38,824 bases of DNA, taken from an uncultured Eubacteriales bacterium. GTDB taxonomy: Bacteria; Bacillota; Clostridia; Peptostreptococcales; Anaerovoracaceae. The notes under the pieces are model-generated. The model saw only the letters and a list, made by a program, of their open reading frames with translations. It was not told the DNA's origin and did no database searches. The position numbers and the translations under genes were made by a program. The stretch lies in NCBI GenBank assembly GCA_900540145.1, contig UQEW01000013.1:1-38824 (forward strand). Reading direction: 5' to 3'. Shown here piece by piece: positions 24,917 to 34,016 of this stretch. How positions within the stretch are numbered: position 1 is the first letter of the stretch; each line of letters opens with the position of its first letter.

Positions 24917-26632
24917 ATGAAAAAAGCTCAATCATTTTTAAACGGAGGAGAAACTTTAAAAGAGTTGATGTATAATTCCAAAGAAGCTTTTCCTACCAAT
25001 GCGGCGTTTAAAGTCAAAGTAAATGGCGAGATTAAAGTTATCACATTTTTACAAATGATCAAACATGTAGAGTCTCTGGGCACTGAGCTTTCTGCAAGAG
25101 GTTTTGATGGCAAGAGGATGGGAATAATAGGAGAAAACTCCTATCAGTGGTTTAACTGCTTCTTATCCATCGTATGCGGAGGAAATATTGCGGTACCTTT
25201 TGACAAGGGACTTACAGCTGAGGAATTAGCTCAATGTGTAGACAGAAGCGATATAAAAGCTTTGTTTTATGATGAAAAACATCAGGAATTGGTGGACAGG
25301 ATAAAAGAACAATGTCATAAGGACTTGGAACTTTTCAGGATAACCGGAGAAAACAATGATCTGGACGAAATGAGAACAGCAGGAGACATTAAGTTGACTG
25401 CCGGCGACAGAACTTACCTGGACAGACCGGTCAACAGAAGTGATTTGGCAGTTTTCCTTTTTACGTCCGGAACTACCAGCACCTCCAAAGTAGTAATGCT
25501 TAGTCATGATAATATAGCTTCCAATATTAATGATATGCTGCAGATGAAGATTTTTTATCCTACAGATGTCAACATGGCGTTTCTGCCTTTCCATCACAGC
25601 TTCGGACTTGTGGGCTGTCTCGTGTTCTTGTCGTCGGGGTGTGCCAATGTTTTCTGTGACGGTCTTAAATATGTGGCGAAGAATTTGGAGGAATACGGCG
25701 TAACAGTTTTTGTAGGAGTGCCTTTGATAGTTGAAAACTTGTATTATAAGATAATGAAACAGGTAGAAAAGCAAGGCATGATGGGAAAAGTAGAGAAAGG
25801 TCTTAAGATGGCAGCGCTTCTGGACAAAGTCGGTATACATGCCAGAAGAAAGATTTTTTCTGCTATTATCGAAAAGCTTGGCGGTCATTTAAGACTGATT
25901 ATCTGTGGTGCAGCATCTTTGTCAAAAGAAGTAGCGCAGGGACTGAATAACTTTGGCATTGTAACCATCCAGGGGTATGGACTTACTGAAACATCTCCGG
26001 TCCTTACAGCAGAAAGACCATGGGCGCTTTGTCCGGGCTCTGTGGGAACTCCTATGAAAAGTGTAAGGATATATATAGACAATCCGGACCAAAATGGTAT
26101 AGGGGAAATAGTCGCTTGGGGTCCTAATGTAATGCAAGGGTATTTGCATCAACAGGAAGAAACCGACAAGGTGCTGAAGGACGGATGGTTTTTTACAGGA
26201 GACTTGGGCAGGCTGGATTCAAAAGGAAACTTGTGGATATGCGGAAGGAAGAAAAATGTCATCGTAATGAAAAACGGCAAAAATATCTTCCCGGAAGAAA
26301 TAGAAGGGTTGATAGAACAGCTTCCATATGTGGCAGAATGCATGATCTTTACCAGGGAGAAGCATAATGAATTGGTACTTTGGTGTAAGATTGTATATGC
26401 TCAGAATTATCTGGAGGAAAACGGAATCAGTCAAGATCAGTTGGCAGAACAGGTTTCAAAAGACCTGAGCGCTATAAACAGAACTATGCCTGTATATAAA
26501 CATATAAATCACTTTATTTTGAGTGATGTCCCTATGGTCAAGACCACTACACAGAAAATTAAGAGAAACCTTGCTTCTAAAGAAATAAACGATAGTTGGG
26601 ATGAAATAAAGACATATAATACTGAGCAGTAA
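24917..26632 (+). CDS. AMP-forming acyl-CoA synthetase-like enzyme
   Basis: The protein has 571 residues. The adenylate-forming motifs are in order: the phosphate loop FTSGTTSTSKVVMLSH (183-198), FLPFHHSFGLVGCL, GYGLTETSP (353-361), GWFFTGDLGRLDSKGNLWICG, and a C-terminal MVKTTTQKIKRNLASKE with the catalytic lysine region. The enzymes activate a carboxylic acid with ATP and usually transfer it to CoA. Sequence style is that of long-chain fatty acyl-CoA ligases, but the substrate cannot be read off. GAGGAG precedes the ATG. The methyltransferase gene follows closely with no terminator, so read-through is possible. Confidence 0.9.
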   Translation: MKKAQSFLNGGETLKELMYNSKEAFPTNAAFKVKVNGEIKVITFLQMIKHVESLGTELSARGFDGKRMGIIGENSYQWFNCFLSIVCGGNIAVPFDKGLTAEELAQCVDRSDIKALFYDEKHQELVDRIKEQCHKDLELFRITGENNDLDEMRTAGDIKLTAGDRTYLDRPVNRSDLAVFLFTSGTTSTSKVVMLSHDNIASNINDMLQMKIFYPTDVNMAFLPFHHSFGLVGCLVFLSSGCANVFCDGLKYVAKNLEEYGVTVFVGVPLIVENLYYKIMKQVEKQGMMGKVEKGLKMAALLDKVGIHARRKIFSAIIEKLGGHLRLIICGAASLSKEVAQGLNNFGIVTIQGYGLTETSPVLTAERPWALCPGSVGTPMKSVRIYIDNPDQNGIGEIVAWGPNVMQGYLHQQEETDKVLKDGWFFTGDLGRLDSKGNLWICGRKKNVIVMKNGKNIFPEEIEGLIEQLPYVAECMIFTREKHNELVLWCKIVYAQNYLEENGISQDQLAEQVSKDLSAINRTMPVYKHINHFILSDVPMVKTTTQKIKRNLASKEINDSWDEIKTYNTEQ

Positions 26633-26673
26633 AACACATAATATTGCCCTTTAAATATCAAGGAGTGACTAAA

Positions 26674-28020
26674 TTGACTTTAATCAATGAATTTCCTAAA
26701 ATATTGGAAGCAAGTAAAAAAGTATTTGAAGATATCAAAGCGATTGACTTTGATGTTAAGCAGGAAATAAATTGTCAAGAAAATGTTGAACCTAATGTTC
26801 TGGCATTGGGCGACAATATCCAGTTTATGAGATATCTTTTGCTTGAAAAAAATTTTGCCGGGAAAATAAAGATGATATATATTGATCCGCCGTTTTTCAG
26901 CAAAGCTAATTATGATGCGGTATTGCATCTGACTACGAAAGATGGGAGTAAGCTGCCTGCTGTTAAACATTTTGCTTATGAAGATATATGGCAGAAGGAT
27001 ATGACGGGATATTTGACCATGCTTTGCCAACGATTGCTGCTTATGAAGGAATTACTGGCTGAGGATGGCACTATATGGGTACATCTTGATTGGCATGTCG
27101 TCCACTATGTTAAGATATTTCTTGATGAAATCTTTGGGCAAGATAATTTTGTCAATGAAATAATCTGGCATTATAAGTCAGGAGGTTCAGGCAAACGTCA
27201 CTTTGCAAAAAAGCATGACACAATACTGGTATACAGTAAAAGCAAAAAGTATTATTTTGCACCGCCAAAAGAGAAGTCATATAACAGAGGATTTAAGCCT
27301 TACAGGTTTAAAGGCGTTAAAGAATACAGAGATGAAATGGGATGGTATACCATGGTTACCATGAAGGATGTTTGGCAGGTGGATATGGTAGGCAGAACAT
27401 CTTCTGAAAGAACCGGATATGCTACTCAAAAACCTGAAGCTTTGATCCAACGTGTTGTAGAAAGCGCTACAGAAGAGGGCGATATTTGTGCAGATTTTTT
27501 TTGCGGTTCAGGAACACTTGGTGCAGTGTGCGAGAAAAGCGGCAGGCGTTGGATATGCTGCGACCAAAGCAGACTTGCTGTAACAGCTTCAATGAAGAGA
27601 TTACACTTTTTAGGGGCGTCAGTCAAAGTATTAGAAGAGCACAAAAGAACAGAAGAAACCTCAGAAAACTGCCGTGCTGAGTTTGACGTAACTTGTCAGG
27701 ATGTTACAGGGTCTGACAAAAGCATCATAAATATAGAGCTTAAGAATTACTTTCTGAAGAAGCTTCCTGAATCATTGGATGAGGTTGGCAAAAATACCAT
27801 TAGTTCTGTTTTAAAAGAAAATCCTTTATCTCTCGTGGACTATTGGAGCGTAGATTTTGATTTTGATGGCAAAATATTTAAACCGGATGTCTTCCTGGCC
27901 AGAGACAGAGGCAAGATGATACCTGTTAATTGTGAAAAACTTTGTCCTAAAAATAAAATCAGACGCATATGTATAAGGATTGTTGACGTATTGGGAAACG
28001 AAACATTTTCTTACATATAA
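26674..28020 (+). CDS. Orphan beta-class DNA methyltransferase (N6-adenine or N4-cytosine)
   Basis: The protein has 448 residues from TTG 26674, which follows AAGGAG at 8 bp; the TTG at 26644 lacks a ribosome binding site. The motif order is catalytic IYIDPPFFSKANY (DPPF, 71-74) first, then a recognition region, then the SAM-binding DFFCGSGTLGAVCEKSG (about 274-290). A GYATQKPEALIQRVV segment precedes the SAM site. This is the beta-class order shared by Mod subunits of type III systems and CcrM/Mbo-type enzymes. The C-terminal 120 residues are not recognised. No restriction subunit lies within the flanking genes. Target sequence unknown. Confidence 0.85.
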   Translation: MTLINEFPKILEASKKVFEDIKAIDFDVKQEINCQENVEPNVLALGDNIQFMRYLLLEKNFAGKIKMIYIDPPFFSKANYDAVLHLTTKDGSKLPAVKHFAYEDIWQKDMTGYLTMLCQRLLLMKELLAEDGTIWVHLDWHVVHYVKIFLDEIFGQDNFVNEIIWHYKSGGSGKRHFAKKHDTILVYSKSKKYYFAPPKEKSYNRGFKPYRFKGVKEYRDEMGWYTMVTMKDVWQVDMVGRTSSERTGYATQKPEALIQRVVESATEEGDICADFFCGSGTLGAVCEKSGRRWICCDQSRLAVTASMKRLHFLGASVKVLEEHKRTEETSENCRAEFDVTCQDVTGSDKSIINIELKNYFLKKLPESLDEVGKNTISSVLKENPLSLVDYWSVDFDFDGKIFKPDVFLARDRGKMIPVNCEKLCPKNKIRRICIRIVDVLGNETFSYI

Positions 28021-28057
28021 TGTTAGCTTTGTACTATCCTTAAGGTTATTTTTATTT

Positions 28058-28087
28058 GCTGCAAGATATATATTTTGCAGCTTTTTT
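28058..28087 (+). terminator. Intrinsic terminator after the methyltransferase gene
   Basis: GCTGCAA (28058-28064) pairs with TTGCAGC (28075-28081), followed by six T. Confidence 0.8.
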
Positions 28088-28166
28088 ATTGATTAAAAAT
28101 ATGCAAAAAAATGTATAAAACAGGTGTTAAAAAATATACAATGCTTGACCGGTAATGCATTCATAA

Positions 28167-28205
28167 AGTAAACTATAGGTAAACGATAGGTAAAGATTTA
28201 GTAAA
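28167..28205 (-). promoter_or_regulatory. PhoP-box-like array of four hexamers at 11-bp spacing
   Basis: On the minus strand TTTACT or TTTACC occurs four times, at 28200-28205, 28189-28194, 28178-28183 and 28167-28172, each exactly 11 bp from the next. PhoP of Firmicutes binds TTNACA-like repeats at this spacing. It lies 49-87 bp before the Pit gene. A -10 element for this promoter is not clear. Confidence 0.7.
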
Positions 28206-28253
28206 ATTACCTTCAAAAACATTTCAAAGATAGAAAAGGAAACAAAACAGTAT

Positions 28254-29306
28254 ATGGATCTATCACTTTCATATTTTTTTCAGGAGGTAACCTCCGACCC
28301 GGTCATGTGCGTGACTGTGCTTCTTACGCTTGGGGTCATCTTTGTAAACGGCTGGACCGACGCACCTAATGCTATAGCTACCTGCATAGGAACAAGGAGC
28401 ATGGGTGTAAGGGCTGCTATACTTACCAGCGCTGTTTTTAATTTTTTAGGTGTTTTTATTATGACCCATATCAACAGCTCGGTTGCTTCTACTATAAGCA
28501 ATATGGTTGATTTCGGAGATAATACACAAGAAGCGCTTATAGCACTGTGCGCTGCATTGTTTTCTATTGTTGTATACAGTGTAGTCGCAGCAAGATTCGG
28601 AATACCCACCAGTGAAAGCCATAGTTTGATAGCAGGCCTTTCAGGCGCCGCTATAGCTATGCATAACGGTTTAGAAGGAATAAACATGCAAGAATGGGTG
28701 AAGGTACTTTACGGACTTGTACTCAGTCTTGCTCTTGGTTTTGCCATTGGATGGATATTTTGCAAAATTATTACTATAATTTGTGTTAATGTGGACAGAC
28801 GAAAAGCTAATAAGTTCTTCCAAGGCGCCCAAATTGTGGGAGCTGCTGCTATGAGTTTTATGCATGGCGCTCAGGACGGACAGAAGTTTATCGGAGTCCT
28901 TTTTCTTGGTATGGCCTTTTGCAACGGTCAAAGCAGCGTTTTCGGAATGACTATACCTGTTTGGCTGATGCTGTTGTGCAGCGTGACGATGGGTCTGGGG
29001 ACCAGTGTGGGAGGAGAAAAAATAATCAAATCTGTAGGAATGGATATGGTTAAATTGGAAAAATATCAGGGTTTTTCAGCTGACCTTTCAGCAGCGACTT
29101 GTCTGCTGTTTTCCAGTCTATTTGGAATACCGGTTTCTACAACCCATACAAAAACCAGCGCAATCATGGGAGTAGGCGCAGTAAAGAGACTTTCAGCCAT
29201 CAATTTCAGCGTTGTTAAAGACATGATGCTTACATGGGTATTTACATTCCCTGGATGCGGTATAATCAGTTACATAATGGCGAAATTTTTCATGGAGATA
29301 TTTTAG
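28254..29306 (+). CDS. pit: Pit-family inorganic phosphate transporter
   Basis: The protein has 350 residues and about ten membrane segments. Both halves carry the family signatures: VNGWTDAPNAIATCIGTRSM near the N-terminus and SFMHGAQDGQKFIGVLFLGM in the second half, each with the conserved Asp. GIPTSESHSLIAGLSGAAIA and GIPVSTTHTKTSAIMGVGAV are the two internal repeats. Pit proteins carry phosphate, usually as a metal-phosphate complex, with protons. AAAGG lies rather far from the ATG at 28254. The next gene starts 24 bp later, the usual pit/DUF47 pairing. Confidence 0.95.
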   Translation: MDLSLSYFFQEVTSDPVMCVTVLLTLGVIFVNGWTDAPNAIATCIGTRSMGVRAAILTSAVFNFLGVFIMTHINSSVASTISNMVDFGDNTQEALIALCAALFSIVVYSVVAARFGIPTSESHSLIAGLSGAAIAMHNGLEGINMQEWVKVLYGLVLSLALGFAIGWIFCKIITIICVNVDRRKANKFFQGAQIVGAAAMSFMHGAQDGQKFIGVLFLGMAFCNGQSSVFGMTIPVWLMLLCSVTMGLGTSVGGEKIIKSVGMDMVKLEKYQGFSADLSAATCLLFSSLFGIPVSTTHTKTSAIMGVGAVKRLSAINFSVVKDMMLTWVFTFPGCGIISYIMAKFFMEIF

Positions 29307-29329
29307 TTTTTAATGGAGGAATAATACAA

Positions 29330-29956
29330 ATGGGATCTAAGCAAAATAACAGCTTTTATTTTGAAAACTTTATAGCATGTGCCGACTATTCTTGTAAGGC
29401 GGCTCAACTGCTGGATAAGGCGATGAGGGAATTTGATACAGATCTTATAGTGGACAAGTTGGATGAAATGCACAATGTTGAACATGCCGGAGATGAGAAA
29501 AAACATGAACTTTTAAATGTGCTGGCGAAAGCTTTTATAACTCCAATAGAAAGGGAAGATATAATACTTCTCGGTCAAAATATAGATGAAGTTACTGATA
29601 AGATAGAAGACGTATTGCTGCGCATGTATTGTAATAATATAAGAAGCATAAGGCCGGATGCTTTAGAATTGGTAGCAGTAGTTATAAAGTGCTGCAATGA
29701 AATGAAAACTATGCTGATGGAATTTCCTAATTTCAAGCATTCAAAAAAGCTTCATGACCACATCGTCAATATAAATACCTTGGAAGAAGACGCCGACCAG
29801 CTGTTTATTTCAAGCATGAGAAATTTGCATACAACTTGCAGTGACCCTGTGACTATAATCGTATGGAGAGAGATATATATTTATCTTGAAAAATGTGTTG
29901 ATGCGTGCGAACATGTTGCAGATACGGTAGAAAGTGTAATGATGAAAAACTCATAA
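29330..29956 (+). CDS. DUF47/PhoU-like phosphate transport regulator
   Basis: The 208-residue protein runs from ATG 29330, preceded by GGAGG; a longer frame reaches back into the Pit gene and is rejected. It is largely alpha-helical, without membrane segments. The helix VDKLDEMHNVEHAGDEKKHE, the acidic EREDIILLGQNIDEVTDKIED and the C-terminal REIYIYLEKCVDACEHVAD match the DUF47 (YkaA-type) family, related to PhoU, with metal-binding Asp/Glu clusters. These proteins are nearly always encoded next to Pit and are thought to regulate it. Confidence 0.93.
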   Translation: MGSKQNNSFYFENFIACADYSCKAAQLLDKAMREFDTDLIVDKLDEMHNVEHAGDEKKHELLNVLAKAFITPIEREDIILLGQNIDEVTDKIEDVLLRMYCNNIRSIRPDALELVAVVIKCCNEMKTMLMEFPNFKHSKKLHDHIVNINTLEEDADQLFISSMRNLHTTCSDPVTIIVWREIYIYLEKCVDACEHVADTVESVMMKNS

Positions 29957-30019
29957 TGAGTTATATATTGTAAGGCATTGGAAAAAATAATGTATAGAAT
30001 TTAAAAGGAGAATTTGTTT

Positions 30020-31789
30020 ATGGATTTTTTTGGCGTTCTGCAGCTCATAGGCGGTCTATGCATGTTCTTATTTGGCATGGATACTATGGGCAGCGGATTA
30101 ACCAGAGCTTCAGGCAGTAAGCTGGAACAGATTTTGGAAAATCTCACATCCAGCATTCCTAAGGGGGTATTGTTGGGATGTGCGGTTACTGCTGTTATAC
30201 AAAGTTCATCTGCAACGACTGTAATGCTGGTCGGTTTTGTTAACTCCGGCATCATGCAGCTAAGACAGGCAATCCCTGTAATAATGGGAGCGAATATAGG
30301 AACTACTGTTACAGCGTGGTTGTTAAGCTTGACGGGAATAGAAGGAGAAAGCTTTTTTATTCAAATGTTAAAGCCGACTTCTTTTTCTCCGATATTGGGA
30401 GCGATAGCCATCGTATTCATAATGTTCTGCAAAAACGAAAAAAAGAAGAACATCGGATACGTATTTATCGGATTTACAGTGCTGATGTACGGCATGGATA
30501 TGATGAGCTCAGCTGTGGAGCCGCTTAAAGACGTTCCTGAATTCGTGAGCATTCTGACCATGTTCTCTAACCCCGTGCTGGGTGTTGCAGCAGGGACTAT
30601 ATTTACCGCAGCCATTCAGAGCTCATCTGCTTCAGTAGGTATTCTGCAGGCGCTTTGCATGACGGGAACCATAAGCTATGCTACAGTTATTCCTATAATA
30701 ATGGGGCAGAATATAGGAACTTGCATAACAGCAATAATTTCTGCCATAGGCGCCAATAAAGGCGCCAAGAGAGTTGCCGCTGTACATCTTTCATTTAATA
30801 TAATCGGAACGGTACTGTTCCTGGTTGCTTTCTATACCATAAACGCTTTTGTAGATTTTGATTTTATGGACAACATAGCGGGCCCTGAAAATGTAGCTAT
30901 GATTCACAGCTTGTTTAACATTGCGTCTACTTTAGTACTGATGCCGTTCTGCAAGCAGCTGGAAAAATTAGCTGTAATTCTGGTAAAAGATGTCCCTGAG
31001 AAGAAAGCGCAGGACGAAACTCTTACCATGCTGGACGAAAGATTTTTGGATACTCCGTCTGTAGCAGTTCTTCAGTGTAAGACAGTGGCTCACAAGATGG
31101 CGCAGCTTTCGAAAGACTGTATCAATGCAGCTATGAATCTGTTCGATAAATACGATGATGATAAGTTTGAATATGTAGACAAGCTGGAGCGCAAAATCGA
31201 CAGATACGAGGACGCTATCGGTTCATATATCGTAAAATTGTCAGGCTTAGACGTTACAGCAGCTGAAAGCAAGGAAATTACCATGATACTTCATAATATA
31301 GGAGATCTTGAGCGCATTTCAGACCACGCGAAAAATCTTGCTGAATCTGCGCAGGAACTTCATACTAAGAAGTTGAGCTTTTCCGAGGATGCGCAGGCAG
31401 AATTGGAAGTATTTATGAAGGCTGTAAAAGAGATAGTAGGCATGTCAGTGGAATCCTTCGAACAAGAAGATGTTGAAAAAGCTGCTCTCGTAGAGCCTCT
31501 CGAAGAAGTTATTGATGCTATTCGTTCAGAAGTTAAAAACAGGCATGTCTTAAGACTGCAGAAAGGCAAATGCACCATTGAGCTGGGATTTATCCTTCAA
31601 GATGTAGGGACTAATTTGGAGAGGGTAGCAGACCATTGCTCTAATTTGGCTGTATGCACTATAGAAACTCAAAACGATCAGTTTGATATGCATCATTATA
31701 TTAACAATATCAAAAAGTACGATAAAGATCATTTTGCTGACAGAGTAAGTGAATATGAGAAAAAATATGCGTTGCCTGAGATAGTATAA
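30020..31789 (+). CDS. Na/Pi cotransporter (NptA/PNaS family) with C-terminal PhoU domain
   Basis: The protein has 589 residues from ATG 30020, at good spacing from AAAGGAG; a TTG six bases earlier is too close. The N-terminal membrane domain has two inverted repeats, each with the QSSS motif: AVTAVIQSSSATTVMLVGFV with VIMGANIGTTVTAWL, and FTAAIQSSSASVGILQAL with IIMGQNIGTCITAII. Residues about 345-589 are soluble and helical and resemble PhoU, with NIGDLERISDHAKNLAE and VGTNLERVADHCSNLA repeats. It would take up phosphate with sodium and sense phosphate state in its own tail. It lies 63 bp after the DUF47 gene with no terminator between. Confidence 0.94.
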   Translation: MDFFGVLQLIGGLCMFLFGMDTMGSGLTRASGSKLEQILENLTSSIPKGVLLGCAVTAVIQSSSATTVMLVGFVNSGIMQLRQAIPVIMGANIGTTVTAWLLSLTGIEGESFFIQMLKPTSFSPILGAIAIVFIMFCKNEKKKNIGYVFIGFTVLMYGMDMMSSAVEPLKDVPEFVSILTMFSNPVLGVAAGTIFTAAIQSSSASVGILQALCMTGTISYATVIPIIMGQNIGTCITAIISAIGANKGAKRVAAVHLSFNIIGTVLFLVAFYTINAFVDFDFMDNIAGPENVAMIHSLFNIASTLVLMPFCKQLEKLAVILVKDVPEKKAQDETLTMLDERFLDTPSVAVLQCKTVAHKMAQLSKDCINAAMNLFDKYDDDKFEYVDKLERKIDRYEDAIGSYIVKLSGLDVTAAESKEITMILHNIGDLERISDHAKNLAESAQELHTKKLSFSEDAQAELEVFMKAVKEIVGMSVESFEQEDVEKAALVEPLEEVIDAIRSEVKNRHVLRLQKGKCTIELGFILQDVGTNLERVADHCSNLAVCTIETQNDQFDMHHYINNIKKYDKDHFADRVSEYEKKYALPEIV

Positions 31790-31836
31790 CGGCAGAATGT
31801 AAAATTTAATTTGAAATTTGAATATTTCAGTATTTT

Positions 31837-31883
31837 AAGAGGCATGGCCTAATCGATTAAAATTTATGGTTATGCCTCTTTTT
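31837..31883. terminator. Bidirectional terminator between convergent genes
   Basis: AAGAGGCAT (31837-31845) pairs with ATGCCTCTT (31872-31880), followed by T on the plus strand. It separates the phosphate operon from the converging YlmC/YmxH gene. Confidence 0.75.
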
Positions 31884-31886
31884 CGT

Positions 31887-32120
31887 TTAGCTGGACCTGA
31901 ATATTATCATATCTTCACCTATAACTAAAATAGAGCTCCATGGAAGCTGCAGGTCTGTCTTGAAGCGATTGTGTCCTACGCCATGAAAGTCAGGGACAAC
32001 AAGAGCTTTGATAGCGCCTGTAGTTTCATCAAAAATCATTTCAGCATCCCACAGTTTACCGTGCATACTGCCGCTGGTAATATCTACTATTTCTTTATCA
32101 CCGATTTCACTTAAAAGCAT
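31887..32120 (-). CDS. YlmC/YmxH-family PRC-barrel protein
   Basis: The 77-residue protein runs from ATG 32120, 9 bp after AAGGAG; the in-frame ATG at 32126 is too close to that site. MLLSEIGDKEIVDITSGSMH is the typical N-terminus of the YlmC/YmxH family, followed by GKLWDAEMIFDETTGAIKAL and LPWSSILVIGEDMIIF, a PRC-barrel fold. Members are conserved in spore-forming Firmicutes and one group is induced in sporulation; the function is not known. It is transcribed away from the protease gene, with a 61-bp shared upstream region. Confidence 0.9.
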   Translation of the reverse strand: MLLSEIGDKEIVDITSGSMHGKLWDAEMIFDETTGAIKALVVPDFHGVGHNRFKTDLQLPWSSILVIGEDMIIFRSS

Positions 32121-32181
32121 AAACATTGTCTCCTTTGATAATAATAGGAATATTAGATTTTATTTGGAAAGGAACAAAATT

Positions 32182-32886
32182 ATGAGTGAAGAAAAGGAAA
32201 ATAAGGAAGGAAAGGAAGAAAATGCTGCCGGCGCTGCAGAAATAATAAAAGAGCTGGGGCTTGTAAACAGTGGAAGTAATTTTAAAAGCGATCTTCAATA
32301 TATCAATATTATTGGCAGTATAGAAGGACATTCAGTGCTGCCACAAGATACAAAGTCAACCAAGTATGAACATTTGATACCTGAGTTGGTATCGGTAGAG
32401 GAAAATCCGGATGTAAAAGGCTTGCTGCTAATTTTGAATACCGTAGGCGGAGACGTAGAGGCAGGACTTGCTCTTTCTGAATTGGTGGCAGGAATCACCA
32501 AGCCTACAGTTTCCCTCGTCATAGGCGGAGGCCACAGCATAGGCATACCTCTTGCAGTATCAGCTGATTATTCTTTTGTAGCCAAATCGGCTACTATGAC
32601 ACTGCATCCTATCAGGACCAGCGGAACGCTCATAACAGCGGAACCGACCTTTGAATATATGAAAAAAACTCAAGAGAGAGTGGTTGACTTTATTGTTGAA
32701 CATTCCAATGCAAAAAAAGAAGACATAGAAGAAAAGATGAACTGCACCAGCAATATGGCCAATGATGTAGGAACATTGCTTTTTGGGCCGGAGGCAGTAG
32801 AAATGGGATTGATAGATGAAATCGGGTCTTTAAGTGCGTCTTTGAAAAAATTAAGGAGTATGATTGACAAAAATTACCATAAATAG
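32182..32886 (+). CDS. TepA-type ClpP-fold serine protease (YmfB-like)
   Basis: The 234-residue protein runs from ATG 32182 (AAAGG upstream); a longer frame begins inside the opposite-strand YlmC gene and is rejected. The likely catalytic residues are Ser119 in GGGHSIGIPLA, His142 in TMTLHPIRTSG and Asp195 in MANDVGTLLFGPEAVEMGLI. ILNTVGGDVEAGLAL is the oxyanion-side loop. The GGGHSIG form and C-terminal coiled extension match the TepA (translocation-enhancing) branch rather than housekeeping ClpP. The N-terminal 20 residues are charged and probably disordered. Its substrates are not known. Confidence 0.9.
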   Translation: MSEEKENKEGKEENAAGAAEIIKELGLVNSGSNFKSDLQYINIIGSIEGHSVLPQDTKSTKYEHLIPELVSVEENPDVKGLLLILNTVGGDVEAGLALSELVAGITKPTVSLVIGGGHSIGIPLAVSADYSFVAKSATMTLHPIRTSGTLITAEPTFEYMKKTQERVVDFIVEHSNAKKEDIEEKMNCTSNMANDVGTLLFGPEAVEMGLIDEIGSLSASLKKLRSMIDKNYHK

Positions 32887-32925
32887 TAATCTGTTGTAGC
32901 AAGGGGAAACAGGAAGAGGTGAGGT

Positions 32926-33966
32926 ATGAAAAAGCTAGCCGTAGCTGTTTTAACCAGTGAAGAAAGTTACGGAAAAGCTCTTGCCAGGGGCATAGCAGGA
33001 GAAAGCGATAAAATAATAGTGAAGACGGCATGTTTCGGCACCCTTACGTGCCAAGAAAGGCAGCACGTGACAGAAGAACTTATAAATAACGGATATATTG
33101 TCGTAACAGATGAGGACATTTCTCTCAAAATACCGTTATGTGAAAAAATGATTTTATTGAAAGAAAATCAAAATGAAGCCGCAGGTAATCAAATTCCGGT
33201 CATTTCGTCCGTAAGCTTTATTTTCGGCAAAATAAAAGAGATATATTTTAAAGAATATCAAAGAGAATTTTGCAGGTTGAACGAGGGAGAAGAAAAAATT
33301 ATAGGAATGTTTTCAGCAACAGGCGGATGCGGCTGCACAGTAACATCTTTAACATTAGCAAGATGGATATCTATGCTTTCGGAAAAACCTGTTTTATATG
33401 TTAATACTTCACATAGAGATGATTACGGATACTATGTTTTATCGAGTGATAACGTACAGCCTAAAAAACAAATGATGATGCATTTTATCGATAATTTGCC
33501 ATGGGAATTGGATAAATATTGCTTTCAAGACCAATATGGAGCTTATTGTTTTAAGCCTGAGGAAAAAGAAAACAGTTTGAATAAAACAGAATATTTGGAA
33601 CTGATTCTTTCTGACGTTACAAAGAAAAAAATCTTTTCTTATATTGTCATAGACGGACTATCGGATAAAAAGGAACATTTATGCGATGTGCGCATAGGTG
33701 TTATAGATGCAAAGGACTCCAGAAGCGCTTTTTACAACAGGGAAAAGGATAGTATGACTATTTGCAACCGGTGTGATGAAACGAAACCTATTGAAAGCAG
33801 AGAAAAAAATTATCGTATTCCTTATGACGAAGAGGGTTTTAAGGTGTCAGAAAATCATGTGGAGATACGAATGGATGGACTGTTCTCAGAAAGCATAAGA
33901 AAAATTGCTGAAATGATCATTGATGAAATTGTCGTTGATAAAAAAATGATTATTGACGGACGCTAA
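32926..33966 (+). CDS. tadZ: TadZ/CpaE-like ParA-family protein with degenerate P-loop
   Basis: The 346-residue protein starts at ATG 32926 after GAGGTG. Residues 1-110 could be a receiver-like domain. Residues about 125-330 look like a MinD/ParA fold, with FSATGGCGCTVTSLTLARW (129-147) where the Walker A is expected; the usual lysine is Cys136 here. YIVIDGLS may be the second acidic strand. TadZ proteins localise the Tad pilus machine and often have altered P-loops. Placement directly before tadA supports the call, but sequence identity to characterised TadZ looks low. A hairpin follows. Confidence 0.72.
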   Translation: MKKLAVAVLTSEESYGKALARGIAGESDKIIVKTACFGTLTCQERQHVTEELINNGYIVVTDEDISLKIPLCEKMILLKENQNEAAGNQIPVISSVSFIFGKIKEIYFKEYQREFCRLNEGEEKIIGMFSATGGCGCTVTSLTLARWISMLSEKPVLYVNTSHRDDYGYYVLSSDNVQPKKQMMMHFIDNLPWELDKYCFQDQYGAYCFKPEEKENSLNKTEYLELILSDVTKKKIFSYIVIDGLSDKKEHLCDVRIGVIDAKDSRSAFYNREKDSMTICNRCDETKPIESREKNYRIPYDEEGFKVSENHVEIRMDGLFSESIRKIAEMIIDEIVVDKKMIIDGR

Positions 33967-34016
33967 AATCATCCGTTGGTATACAGGCTGCCAAAAGAGC
34001 ATTTTTTTGTCGAGCA

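Noticed and set aside
29234..29329. Upstream extension of the DUF47 gene into the Pit gene
   Set aside because: The extension is out of frame with the Pit coding sequence, and GGAGG directly supports ATG 29330.
32008..32181. 58-residue N-terminal extension of the TepA-like protease
   Set aside because: It is encoded antisense to the YlmC/YmxH gene, and AAAGG sits before the ATG at 32182.
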